64,000 nucleotides of DNA from Ryuthela nishihirai. Taxonomy: Eukaryota > Arthropoda > Arachnida > Araneae > Heptathelidae. Below are positions 9,253 to 19,331 of the stretch, in pieces. The stretch covers positions 16,286,001 to 16,350,000 of the forward strand of contig JAWZYU010000001.1 of the NCBI GenBank assembly GCA_038380435.1, in the 5' to 3' direction. Each line of letters begins with the position of its first letter. Position 1 is the first letter of the stretch. A model generated the notes under the pieces. That model had not been told where the DNA came from and made no database searches. It worked only from the letters and a program-made list of their open reading frames with translations. Made by a program: the position numbers and the translations under genes.

Positions 9253-10931
9253 TTGCAGACGATGTTTGAGTGTAAAGATTGTGGAATAGTTACGCTCATC
9301 CTGCAAGCTTGGACCGTCATACGAAATCTCATGGCAATGAGCGTTTTTCCATTGTACGGCCTGTACCAGCTACATTTGCAAGGAAAGATAACTTTGAGCG
9401 ACATCTTATCTCTCATAAGAGTAGTTTCTCCTTTGAATGCGAAGTTTGCGGGACAACGTTTAGTAGAAAAAGATAATTATAAGCTGCATATCCGACGTCC
9501 ACATCATATAAACAAGAAGAGGAAACGTTCTACAGATGATGGATATTTGCAAAATAAAAAGAAGAGGAATGAGTGTGATGATAAAGAAAGCGACCGGTGC
9601 CGTTTCGCTGACATTCTATCAATGCGGAAATTGGTGGCTAATGAGGAGACAATACGTGATTTGATTGTTTTCCTTGATGATTCGCGGAATGAATTGCAGA
9701 CTTTTCTACAAGAAGAATTGCACTTGAAGCAGATAATCAAGTGTTACTTAGTGGTGAGAGTGCGTTTCGTCCGAAAAGCCAACCCCTCTACCGATGAATA
9801 AAGTACTCCTTTCTTTAGGAGTAACTGCACGACAAGCCTTCCAGATTCAGAATTAAATAACGACCTTCGACTGGCCTATGAGAAAGTTAAGGCTTCCTGT
9901 GAAGAATATGAAGGTTCCCAGAGTGGCTGCGTTTTAGATGAAATTCTTTTCGCTGAAGTGAAAATTGGAAAATATGCACCTCTGGAAGGCTTTAGCTATA
10001 TCCCTGTACCACGAGAGCTACAAACAAAGCATGAAATTGTTAATGTGCGCAACAACGACCAGAAATGTTTCCTTTGGTCAGCACTTGCTGCTTTACATTA
10101 AGTTGAAAAGAATGCTGATCGTCTGACTAATTATCAACATATGGAAAGTGAACTGTACGTCTCAGTCCTTGTTTATCCTGTGACTCTAACGCAAATTCCA
10201 AAGTTTGAGCAGATGAATGGGATATCTATCAACGTATTTGGATACGAGAACGAAATATTCCCTCTTTATATTACATCAGTGAAAGCTAAACGGCATATTA
10301 ATCTCATGCTCTTATCAGTTGGAGAAAAGAGACATTACTGCTACATTGGGAATATGAGTAGACTTCTAAGTTCCCTTACCAGCCATAAATGTATGAGCTT
10401 TTACTGCGATTATTGTTTACAACGTTTTTCGAAGGAATCTATTTTAAAGGAGCATATGACCTACTGTGAAGAACACGCCCCTCATAAAATAGAGCTGCCA
10501 AGTGAAGAAGAGAAGTGTCTGAAGTTTACGAATTTCAAATTTCAGCTCCCTGTACCTTATGTGATCTATGCTGACTTCGAATCATTTTAGTAAAAGTAGA
10601 TATATGCCTCCCTAACCCAACTGCCTCTCACACTACAATTACGGCTAAACATGAAGCGTGTGGATTTGCTTATGTGGTTGTGGGCCCTGATGGACATAGT
10701 TAAACCCCACCCACGATTTATAAGGGTCCGAATGTTATAGAGGAGTTTTTGAAGTGCCTTCTAAAGGAAGAAGAAATTATTCAAAAGTTGATGAAGAAGA
10801 ATGTTGCTATGTACCTGTCCGACGAAGAGCAAAAGTTATACGAAAATGCTTTAAGCTGCCATATATGCATGAATCCCTTGGGGAGAGATCGAGTAAGAGA
10901 TCATGATTTGATACTAAAGGAGGAGACCTGA
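9253..10931 (+). pseudogene. C2H2 zinc-finger / family B DNA polymerase N-terminal gene, broken
   Basis: The N-terminus lies in the unpaired centre of the palindrome. It shows about three C2H2 fingers spread over three frames: CKDC...HTKSH, a middle finger with frameshifts, and CEVCGTTFSRK...HIRRPHH. A basic linker (NKKRKRS) and an acidic helical region follow. From about 9841 it enters the right arm: KCFLWSALAALH then a stop, IPKFEQMNGISINVFGYENE, KRHYCYIGNMSRLLSSL, FYCDYCLQRF and YADFESF. A 1-base deletion after YADFESF and another stop near 10701 precede the final piece (10749-10931), ending GRDRVRDH. In known relatives such an N-terminus precedes the exonuclease and palm of a protein-primed polymerase; those parts are absent. 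Confidence 0.75.
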
Positions 10932-11154
10932 ATTCACATTGCTTCTCCCCAAGCTCGAATAAAATGACAAGAATATTGGGACCAGTAATGTTTTATCGAA
11001 TTTCGTGTTAACTCTCATCCACAAATCTTTCACATTTACTTAAGAGAACACATGATAATTATAAATACGTGTGAAATGACTTCGAAATGATTTGTATACA
11101 TCCTAGTGAAACAACTGGAATAGCAAAATTTGCTGTAAAAATAATATTGACCCC

Positions 11155-11350
11155 TATGGATCAGAAATATGGATTTCTCATCCTCTGGATGAGAAATCAT
11201 ATACTCTAATTTCTCTGACTAATAACTCTAAATACTCTAATTTCTCTGGATTCCTCTGGATGAGAAATATGGATTTCTCATCCAGAGAATTTATTAATCC
11301 TATAGGATTTATAATTATTATAAATTATATTATTAATTAATTATTTATTA
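11155..11350. other. Arm-specific insertion of short repeats and AT-only DNA
   Basis: This occurs only in the right arm. It contains several copies of a GGATGAGAAAT / ATTTCTCATCC motif in both orientations, then an A/T-only stretch (11281-11345). It looks like local rearrangement rather than a gene. Confidence 0.6.
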
Positions 11351-11430
11351 TTACTATTGAGTAAACATTAGCCTCCTAGATTCTCTTTTAGAAATCCCCC
11401 CCCCCCATATAGAATTAACAGTAGCCACCT

Positions 11431-11573
11431 TCGATGCTCTTGATTAGAAACCTCTCATAGGATTGACATTAGCCTCCTTCGATTTTTCTGGATTGAAATT
11501 CTCCCATAGGATTAACATTAGCCTCCTTCGATTTTTCTGGATTGGAATTCTCCCATAGGATTAACATTAGCCT
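11431..11573 (-). repeat. 49-bp tandem repeats, about three copies, subterminal in right arm
   Basis: This is the reverse-complement counterpart of the left-arm array, with units beginning CCTTCGATTTTTCTGGATT on the plus strand. Two good units and one degenerate unit can be read. The lower copy number is the clearest difference between the arms. Confidence 0.92.
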
Positions 11574-11606
11574 CCTGTGAGTCAGAACCCCCATTTATCT
11601 TCTACT

Positions 11607-11695
11607 GGCGTACAAACCGCCCTTGTCAGACCTTGTCAGACTAGAAAGGCTCTTCTCAGACCTCTGCGGCAAGCAGCTACTTGAGGGGATATTTA
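11607..11695 (+). mobile_element. SINE1 copy a, right half
   Basis: The sequence resumes with GGCGTA and continues through CTTCTCAGACCTCTGCGGCA and AGCAGCTACTTGAGGGGATA into an A-rich tail. This matches the 3' half of other SINE1 copies. With the piece at 7330-7456 it makes one SINE split by the palindromic element. Confidence 0.8.
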
Positions 11696-11699
11696 AAAA

Positions 11700-13918
11700 A
11701 AAATATGTAATTAATTTTATATACTTGTTAAAATACTAATCAGATTTTGTGCATGTTGAAATAGTTGTACTAGAGAGTTATTAGCTACTGTATAAGTTCC
11801 TCACAATCATGTGTCCGAATAATTCTGCTCCCCCTAAGTAATATCGGGTCTCCCGATTAAACAATGAATATATATGCGTTGGACTCCAAGACAAAAAAGT
11901 CCCTCTAACTCCTAACACTTGATCTTTTAAAGCAGCTCATTAAAAATATACGAGCTATTGTTTGCATTTTACCGTACTGCTGTCCCTCTGTATACATTTA
12001 ACTTTTTGTTTTCTTGGAGGAAAAAAAACTCTTTTTTGGTTTCAACCCATACCAATGAAATATAAGGTTTCACATTTTAAGAATTCCCTAAGAGTTTTAA
12101 TTTCCACCGTTGGAGTGCCATTAAACAGTCACTAAAGGTGGAAAATAGCAGTGTTAAGATGATTACTGTAAACGAATGCCATGCTAGAAATTTGAAATTT
12201 TTGCGGAAATTTGAAATTTGGAAGTGTGATGGTCCAGTGACATGACAGCAACGATGCCTTACCCACAAGAAAAAATTTATTTGCTTTGAAGTATAAAAAA
12301 TACTTTTCATTGAATAGATACTAATGAATATTTAACATTTTCATTCTCCGAATCATCATTTATTTCAGTTTCCACTATTAGAAAATACAAAAGCAAAAGC
12401 CAAAATGACAGACTTAACTCCTTTTGAAAACGAGCATTGCATATTCGCCAGATTCTATTTGTTATTATTCTACTTTATATTTTTAAACTTCTTCAAACTT
12501 AAGATTAGTAATGGCAACAAAATAAACTCATGAAATTTTAAATTATTTATTTTAGACATTACTAATCATAAAGCGCTAAAAATTATTTTTCTCCATACGT
12601 ATTCAAATTGTTAATTGACTTACTCCAGTAATAAAAATGTATAATATGCATAGAGAAATCTATTATATGGCAAAACAGGAGTATATTCATAATAAAAAAG
12701 GCCTTACTAAAATAAATCATTTCTCTATTTATTATTCATTGCAGGTAGCATGAATGACTTCAAAATTCTTCAGTGTCCCCAGGCTACGGAAGTTCTTCTT
12801 ACGCTCCTACGTAGCAATTACATCGATATTAAATGAACATTCTAATTTGTTTACATTTATCTTCCCTTGTTTATTCTTTCGATTTCAATGAATTATATCT
12901 ATCGTTATCTTAATACGTTTGCAATTGTTTTCAAGAGAAAAGGGGTGTTGGCGAACGCCAAATAAAATAATATTTTCGTCTGAATAACCATGTGTATTGC
13001 AATTTTATCCCACTCAGATGCTATTGTAGTCAAGAATTGCTCCGTTTCATTTTAAATTGCATTTTTTACCTGAGTGTAAGCAGCTCTAATTGCTTTGAAT
13101 GCAGCAACTGCTAGGCATAAATGAAAGCTTTCATCGTTCACAGCAGGATCTCCCTTTCCTCCAATAATATATTCAGCGATGAAATGAAGATATCTGACAT
13201 CAAGTGCAGCACTTCAAATAGTTTGCAACTGTGCCTAACAAAGAAGACAATGCACTATGAAAATACAAACAACTGATTTGATAGTTTCCATCTCAGCTAG
13301 TTTTCTCTTGTGAATTAATTATAACTGTGTGCCTTATAAAGCACACAGTTCCAAAGCATACCTGGAACATTATTCTGTATAAATACTTAATGAATAATTG
13401 AGGAGCGAAATAATTTCATTTGTATGCATGATGCAAACACAGAACGAACTTTTCGGACCGGAAAAGTTGAAGTATTTGAAAGATGGATATATCCCCTGAC
13501 GATTCACTAATGCACATATAAAGAGGATGGAAAATTCTTCAACGCTAAGTTACCTCCTTTTCAGATTATTCCGAATAGCAAATTTATGTTGTTTCTGACA
13601 ACTAATGGGTCCTGAAGAGCTGAGTCTATTTTATTCAGTTTCATTCTCGAAACTCAACATCTTATGGGTTATGGTGATGATAAAATAAACTGAAATTGCC
13701 TAAATATCAATGATGAATTGCTTCCAGAGACGAAGAGGGTTAAATCTCCGTTCTGGAGTGGCACAGACCTTATTAGAACTCTTAATTAATTCGATATTCT
13801 TGAATATAATTATGTCCTTAGAATCGATTTGTACATCTGTCTTTTGGACAAATGCCAGATGGATATATTTGCGCTAGATTTTCATAATAACTCTCTAATT
13901 ATTTCAAATAGGGCGGTG
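11700..13918. other. AT-rich DNA, no gene seen
   Basis: No open frame here carries recognisable motifs. A 77-codon minus-strand frame at 12310-12077 has no familiar domain. No tRNA-like or long repeated structure stands out. Confidence 0.45.
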
Positions 13919-13920
13919 TA

Positions 13921-14135
13921 TAGTCGTTCAAAAAAGTATCCGAACACTATGTCTGATTACAGAATTCAGAAAAAATATCTTGCAACGATTTTTTTGGAAA
14001 TTAGTGATCTGGCAACTTTCGTGTCACGTGACTCGAAGGTTGCCAGATCACTAATTTCCAAAAACAATCGTTGCCAGATATTTTTTCTGAATTCTGTAAT
14101 CAGACATAGTGTTCGGATACTTTTTTGAGCGACTG
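13921..14135. mobile_element. Palindromic Tc1/mariner-type MITE, copy 1
   Basis: This 215-bp element is an almost complete palindrome, with ends close to CAGTCGCTCAAAAAAGTATC and its reverse complement. The centre is near TCACGTGA. TA dinucleotides flank it at 13919-13920 and 14136-14137, as expected for Tc1/mariner target duplication. It has no coding capacity. Confidence 0.92.
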
Positions 14136-14137
14136 TA

Positions 14138-15546
14138 CAATTGAATATCGGCCATTCATTTTCTTCAGTTGAGCGTACTTAATTTTAATTCACCGTAAAA
14201 TATTATCATTTTAAAACGATGTTTAAGCAGAACTTTGATGTATTTTAATAACGTAATATTATTTGTGGAATTATTTTATTTTTCAATGTAATATTATTTG
14301 TGGAATTCCTATCTCAGAATGAGCTTGTCGTGTTGTGAATTTTAAATTTTAAATTTTCGTTCACTTAAAGCCACGATGGAGGGTAACATCGAAGTTATAT
14401 TAAATTATTATTTTTTGTTACGAACGTAATATTATGATTGATTGTCCCTCTCGTTTCAAATACAAATAATAATCAAGAATAAGAAGAAAAACAGTCTCTG
14501 TGAAGAAGTGATCGAATGATTAGAGATCTTAAAGCAAAGATCAATTCTGAAAAGGAAATAATCATTTTCAAAGAGAAGAGACAGCGCAAAAGATAGTATG
14601 ATGATATTCAAATACTGATAAGACGACAAAAGAGATTATTCCATAGAGTAGTCATTCGCAATCGGTGGTTCATACGCGCCTTAGGATTCATGAGTTGTTT
14701 CTGTGTGGGACTGAGAAGTCCTTGTAGCATTTTGTTTTTTTAAATAATAAGCTTTACAAAAGCCTAAAAATGTAATCCACAGTCACTTTATATCTCTAAA
14801 CACAGCAATCGCTTCCATCCAGGCATTTTAGATGCTAGGTAGCAAAGCTTTACGCCAATCACATACCCAGGATTTAGTTTCGTTGCGAAGGGAATGTCTG
14901 AGAATATGTCTTGAATAGGGTTTCCGCTTTAGTAAAATATTCAACCGGACAGTAAAGGTTAAAATGATATTCTACGTGGAAAAAAATAGTGCTTTTTAAA
15001 TCTATCTTTAATGTTAAGCATATAATATGGAACTAAAATGAAATTGTACAAAGACAGCTATTTCCGATTTCGAAACAGATAGACAAATTTGAGATTTTGT
15101 ATAAGACGACCCGATTTTTGAGGTGAGGGGATGATCCTCTGAATATGTCCATACTTTCAGTTTTTAAATGCTGTCAATATTCTTTTTGCCTGAGAAAGCC
15201 AACCATTTGTAAAAGAATACACAGTAGTAAAAATCTACTTTTTTTTTATCGCAACCTACTTAAAACTAGAAAACAGGTAAATTTCTTAGGTTAAAAACAA
15301 AATAAATGCAATTGAACATATTAGCGGGATTTGTAATTTCATTGTAATACATATTTAATATATTTCATTACAAAATTTTACATCAAAATTTCCGGTTTAT
15401 CACATTTGATATTCGTTTATGGCAGATACCTTGAAATAGTTTCTTCTTTTTATGTTAATTGATTTTCAATTTTTATGCGCTATTAATAACTCACATTTCA
15501 TTTATAATTTAAAGTTGGAATAGTTTTCTCTTTCCATTTTCGCTTT
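14138..15546. other. AT-rich DNA, no gene seen
   Basis: A short direct repeat (AATATTATTTGTGGAATT at about 14256 and 14290) is visible. No coding frame or family signature is recognisable. Confidence 0.45.
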
Positions 15547-15561
15547 CAATATGTTTAAAAG

Positions 15562-15950
15562 GGGCGGGGGTGGCTCAGTCGGTAGCGCGCCAGGCTCGTA
15601 ATCTGTAGTTCCCAGGTTCGAGTCCCAGCTGGGTCAGCGTTGAGATTTATCTCCGCAAAATTCCCTGCCCTGCCCACGGTCAGTAGGGGACACCGATGGG
15701 CTTGGAAAGGCCGCCGTCCGTCGGATGGGACGTTAAGCCGTGGCCCCGTGTGCGGGAGAGCCATACCCTGTGCACGTTAAAGAACACGCTGGATGGCCTT
15801 GACGGGAGGCTACCATCTGTCTCCTAACAGCTGTTCCAGTGGGTCCCCTCCCCCAGCCTTCTCTGAGTCTACTGGGTCCATGTGACCTGGCCACTTAGCC
15901 CATGGTGTGCAAAAAAGTGCCGCTCAGAGGTAAAACAACAACAACAACAA
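15562..15950 (+). mobile_element. SINE2 copy a, full length, 15-bp target duplication
   Basis: The head is tRNA-like: A box TGGCTCAGTCGGTAGCGCG and B box GGTTCGAGTCCC. A body containing GGATGGGACGTTAAGCCGTG and GTGCACGTTAAAGAACACGC follows, then a CAA-repeat tail. CAATATGTTTAAAAG occurs at 15547-15561 and again at 15951-15965, a perfect 15-bp duplication. SINEs are copied by LINE machinery; the partner is not proven here. Confidence 0.95.
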
Positions 15951-16140
15951 CAATATGTTTAAAAGAAGAGTATCAATAATACTAAAAGTTTCAGATGAAC
16001 TGATATTGTTTCCGGGGGATGAGGGTTTACTTGTTAGAAAAGATGACAAATCTGTCATAAACCACTCAACTATAAACAATTTGTTTCCAAGTGCATGAAA
16101 GACATTGACTGATTTTTCAATATAATAGCAATAACCATTC

Positions 16141-16350
16141 CATCGGCCGAGTGGTTAATACATTTGGCAACTGATCAATGGATCTGGGTCAATTTCCGAA
16201 ATAAGGAAGCTCTGGGTGTGTGTTTCTCTTCTGTTGCCTTTCTGCTGTGATCTCGACATCCTAACAGACCTTCTCTATGGCGTCTTGCACTAAGAGGCTG
16301 TTGTTAGGCATCTCTGGAAAGAGGCTATTTGAGAACTTTTTTTTTTTAAA
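16141..16350 (+). mobile_element. SINE1 copy b, degenerate
   Basis: The A-box-like GGCCGAGTGGTTAA head is followed by a decayed B box. The body includes CTATGGCGTCTTGCACTAAG and ends in a T-run. It shows the GGCGT motif at the site where the palindromic element inserted in copy a. Confidence 0.75.
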
Positions 16351-17888
16351 TAGAAGGCAATGTTTATACCGATTTCATTTGGGAGAAATAAATAAAATTA
16401 CCGGATGCAATAAATTTTATTATAATGGCATATTAATAAAAGTATAAAGTTATACAAATATCTCAGGGAAGAATAATATAATGGCCCTCAAAAACAAATC
16501 TTAAGGAAACTTTATGGTATGGTTTAAAATTTAAAGAAAATAGTTAAACTACACAAAACTGTAATTGAATCGTCAATATTGTCCGAAACTGGGTTTAAAA
16601 TATTTTGTGTTGATCATGCTATACTGATTATTCATATTTTGTTTTAGAGATTAGATTAATGAAGGAAAAAATATTGATTATTGACGTTTGAAATGGCAAT
16701 GATTGAAAAAAGAGAAAAGAAATATAAACCGAGATAAAATTTACTTTTCAAGTTTTAACCCATATTCTTTCCTACAGTTCCTCAATAAAAAAAAGAAATA
16801 TGCTCAGTTGTAACTATGTAGAATATTCTTCATGCTTCCCATTTTCAAGACATGATGCGTCGCTTTTTTCCTGAAGACATACCTCAACGACAATGCATGC
16901 AACGTATAGTCACTGCTCACGAAAAAAAGTGCATTCTCTGCAGTGATTTTGCAAGTCAACTTTGCTCTACAAAAGGACTCTGACTCTCAAGCGAATGCAA
17001 AAAAAGCTGACAGTGGAAGCAGGAAAAGAAACTCTTATTCACGTTTCGTTGAACGATGTAAGAAACGTGGCAGGGTCTTTCGATACAATAAAGGCCACAG
17101 AAATGTTCTTTAAGTGCCATAGATTGTTAGTTTCATGCGCCTCTCGTCCAGTTCCGTGTGAACAAGTATCAATAGGCTTCCGTGCAGGGACACCCTTCGG
17201 CTAATAGAAGCAGGAACTGCAAACCAGGAAAAACCTATCACGGCGGAAGTATTAAAGAATACATTCCGTCATAAAATACGGAAAGGAGAGAGCTTGGTTT
17301 GGAAGCCTTTTTCATGGTCGCCATGTCTCTTTGCATTCTAATCCTTTTGCAGCTTTCCATAACCATCTTCTCTCTCGTTTCAAATACCCTGAGGTTGTTG
17401 TTGTCTTGCGAAGGAGGTAGAGTTGGTCGTTTCGAAATGCTACGAGGGAATAAAATTAATAGAAAGTCTCCCATACGTACGTAGTGAGTGAGCCAATGTT
17501 AGTAATAAATGTGACGTTGATGAATGTTGAGACATTCAAATGTAATTGAAAGGCAGGAACAGATTTATTGATCATGGATATAAGGAAAGTGATTATTCAG
17601 GATGCAACCAAAGACAAACTAAATTTTATTTGTCTTTGGGTAAAAAAAAGTTTACGAATGATATCGGAATATCGAAAAAGCGATTAGGATATTTGCAAAC
17701 TGCGAAAACTACGACTCCTATTGGTTATGAAAAGATTTGAGACTCTAAAATGACAAAATATTTCGTATCGGAACGACTTTGCACTGATAAACATACGGAA
17801 TTTAATTCACGTGAAAAGTACTTTTTTCAGGGAAAAATATATTTTATTTGCGAATTGCATTACTCTAAATAAGCGGCTTCCCAAAACG
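16351..17888. other. No gene seen
   Basis: Short frames (for example 16962-17204 and 17546-17740) show no known domain. The sequence has no strong internal repeats. Confidence 0.4.
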
Positions 17889-17890
17889 TA

Positions 17891-18028
17891 CAGTCGCTCA
17901 AAAAAGTATCCAAACTCTATGGTTGATTACAGAATTCAGAAAAAATATCTGGAAACGATTTTTTTAGAAATTAGTGATCTGGCAACCTTCGTGTACTGTA
18001 CACGAAGGTTGCCAGATCATTAATTTTT
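17891..18028. mobile_element. Palindromic Tc1/mariner-type MITE, copy 2, truncated
   Basis: It begins CAGTCGCTCAAAAAAGTATC after TA and runs past the palindrome centre. It breaks off at about 18028, where the Tc1-like transposase sequence begins soon after. The missing half includes the other terminal repeat. Confidence 0.85.
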
Positions 18029-18039
18029 GCAGACGATCG

Positions 18040-19233
18040 AAACGATTGGACAGGAATGAGCTGATAAATAATGCCAAGGGCATGGATAAAGATGCCCTTA
18101 CTCAGACGTGGGTTCTGCCCTAGGCAGACTATGGGTTCTGCCCAAGGGCATGCTAAAGATGCCCTTACGCAGACGTCGACAGCCGTTCCAACAGTTAACA
18201 GACTTTGAGCGTGAAAGAATCATTGGCATTAGAGCAGCTGGTTTATCCTACAAAGATGTGGCCAATATTGTTAGTCGCATCATCGACACAGCACCATCGT
18301 ACACATATGGCGCCAGTGGGTTCACAAAGGATCCAGCAGACGCCGACAGGATCAAGAAACGACGTATGACCACAGCACGAGAGGACAGCCATTTGCGACT
18401 CATGGCATTGCGTGAGATTCACGATACAACTGAACTGCAAAGGGATTGGCAACAGGTGAAGACATCGAATATCTACCAGGCGGACGGTAAACACATCGAA
18501 TACCTACCAGGCGGACGGTAAACAACAGGCTTTTACAGTTTTCATTGCGAGCCTATCGTTCGGAACTGCGTTTGTCCCTCACATCTGCCCACATGAAAGC
18601 ACATTTTCAGTGGTGTCGCCTCAGACAGAACTGGAACGAACAAAAGTGGAGTAAAGTTGTGTTAAAGTGACGAATCTCGTTTTTGTGTTGGTCAGACAAT
18701 GTGTTCGCCATCATCCAGAGGAAACGAACGCCACTCAGTGCGTGCGACATCGTCACACAGCTCCAGAACCTGGTGTCTTGATATGAGGTGCCATTAGTCG
18801 GACATCTCGGTTAAAACTGGTCATCATAAGGAGATTTCTAACTATCCAACGATATGTTACCAACATTTTGCAGCCAGTGGCTTTCCCATTTGTTCAGTAA
18901 AACGGAACCTTTTACCAGCAAGGTAACGCCCGTCCTCACACTGCCCACATTAGTCTACAGTATTTACACGAGAGAAACATTCAGGTACTATCATGGCCAG
19001 CACGCTCGCCGAACCTTTCACCAATTGAACACGTCTGGGACATGATGGGCCAACAGCTCCAACAACACCAAGAGGTGCGCTAACCACTGTTGCTGAAAGG
19101 GAACAAGCGACATCGCACTATTTGGCGTTATATCCCTCAGGAGGACATTATAGAGCTGTAGGACGGCCTTTCCCACCGTGTTCATGAATGCATTGCTGCA
19201 CGGGGAGGTTCAACACCATTCTAATTATACCAC

Positions 19234-19235
<2 letters not shown>
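18040..19235 (+). pseudogene. Tc1-like transposase, heavily decayed
   Basis: A Tc1-group transposase cuts and pastes its own DNA at TA sites. The 137-aa frame 18108-18521 has the HTH start PLRRRRQPFQQLTDFERERI and GIRAAGLSYKDVANIV. Later frames give AHMKAHFQWCRLRQNWNEQK around 18590 and the catalytic-domain pieces QGNARPHTA (usually QDNARPH, so the second Asp is lost) and SPNLSPIEHVWD near 19010-19045. The family C-terminus (IAARGGSTPF) ends just before the (ATC)n tract. Stops, a duplicated CGAATA-TCTACCAGGCGGACGG segment at 18465-18520 and a deletion of the first catalytic region inactivate it. Confidence 0.88.

Positions 19236-19331
<96 letters not shown>
19236..19331 (+). repeat. (ATC)n microsatellite, the 3' tail of RTE copy 1
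   Basis: About 32 uninterrupted ATC units occur exactly at the 3' end of the minus-strand RTE copy. On the sense strand this is (GAT)n, the same tail as copy 4 at 60499-60572. The tract is therefore an element tail, not an independent microsatellite. Confidence 0.95.

Larger units (their letters stand above)
7457..11606. mobile_element. Polinton/Maverick-like derivative: 4.15-kb near-palindrome
   Basis: The arms 7457-9248 and 9879-11606 are inverted copies of each other around an unpaired centre of about 630 bp. The outer ends read AGTAGAAG...CTTCTACT. They are flanked by GGAGTA (7451-7456) and GGCGTA (11607-11612), a 6-bp duplication with one mismatch. The insertion site is inside SINE1, whose other copies carry GGCGT there. 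Long terminal inverted repeats, AG-initial termini, 6-bp duplications and a protein-primed family B polymerase gene are known traits of Polintons. This copy keeps only the 5' part of such a gene and no integrase, protease, ATPase or capsid genes. It is therefore a deleted, rearranged derivative or a related fold-back element. Confidence 0.72.
9879..11606 (-). repeat. Right inverted arm of the palindromic element
   Basis: This is the reverse complement of the left arm, with two structural differences. About 195 bp of AT-rich and repeated TTTCTCTGGAT-type sequence is inserted at 11155-11350. Only about three of the 49-bp repeats are present, against eight on the left. Confidence 0.9.

Noticed and set aside
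15575..15640. tRNA-like sequences with A and B boxes (also at 24110, 37750, 39880, 40800, 20890, 31270)
   Set aside because: They are heads of SINE2 and SINE1 copies: each is followed by a SINE body and tail and they lack proper cloverleaf pairing, so they are not functional tRNA genes.
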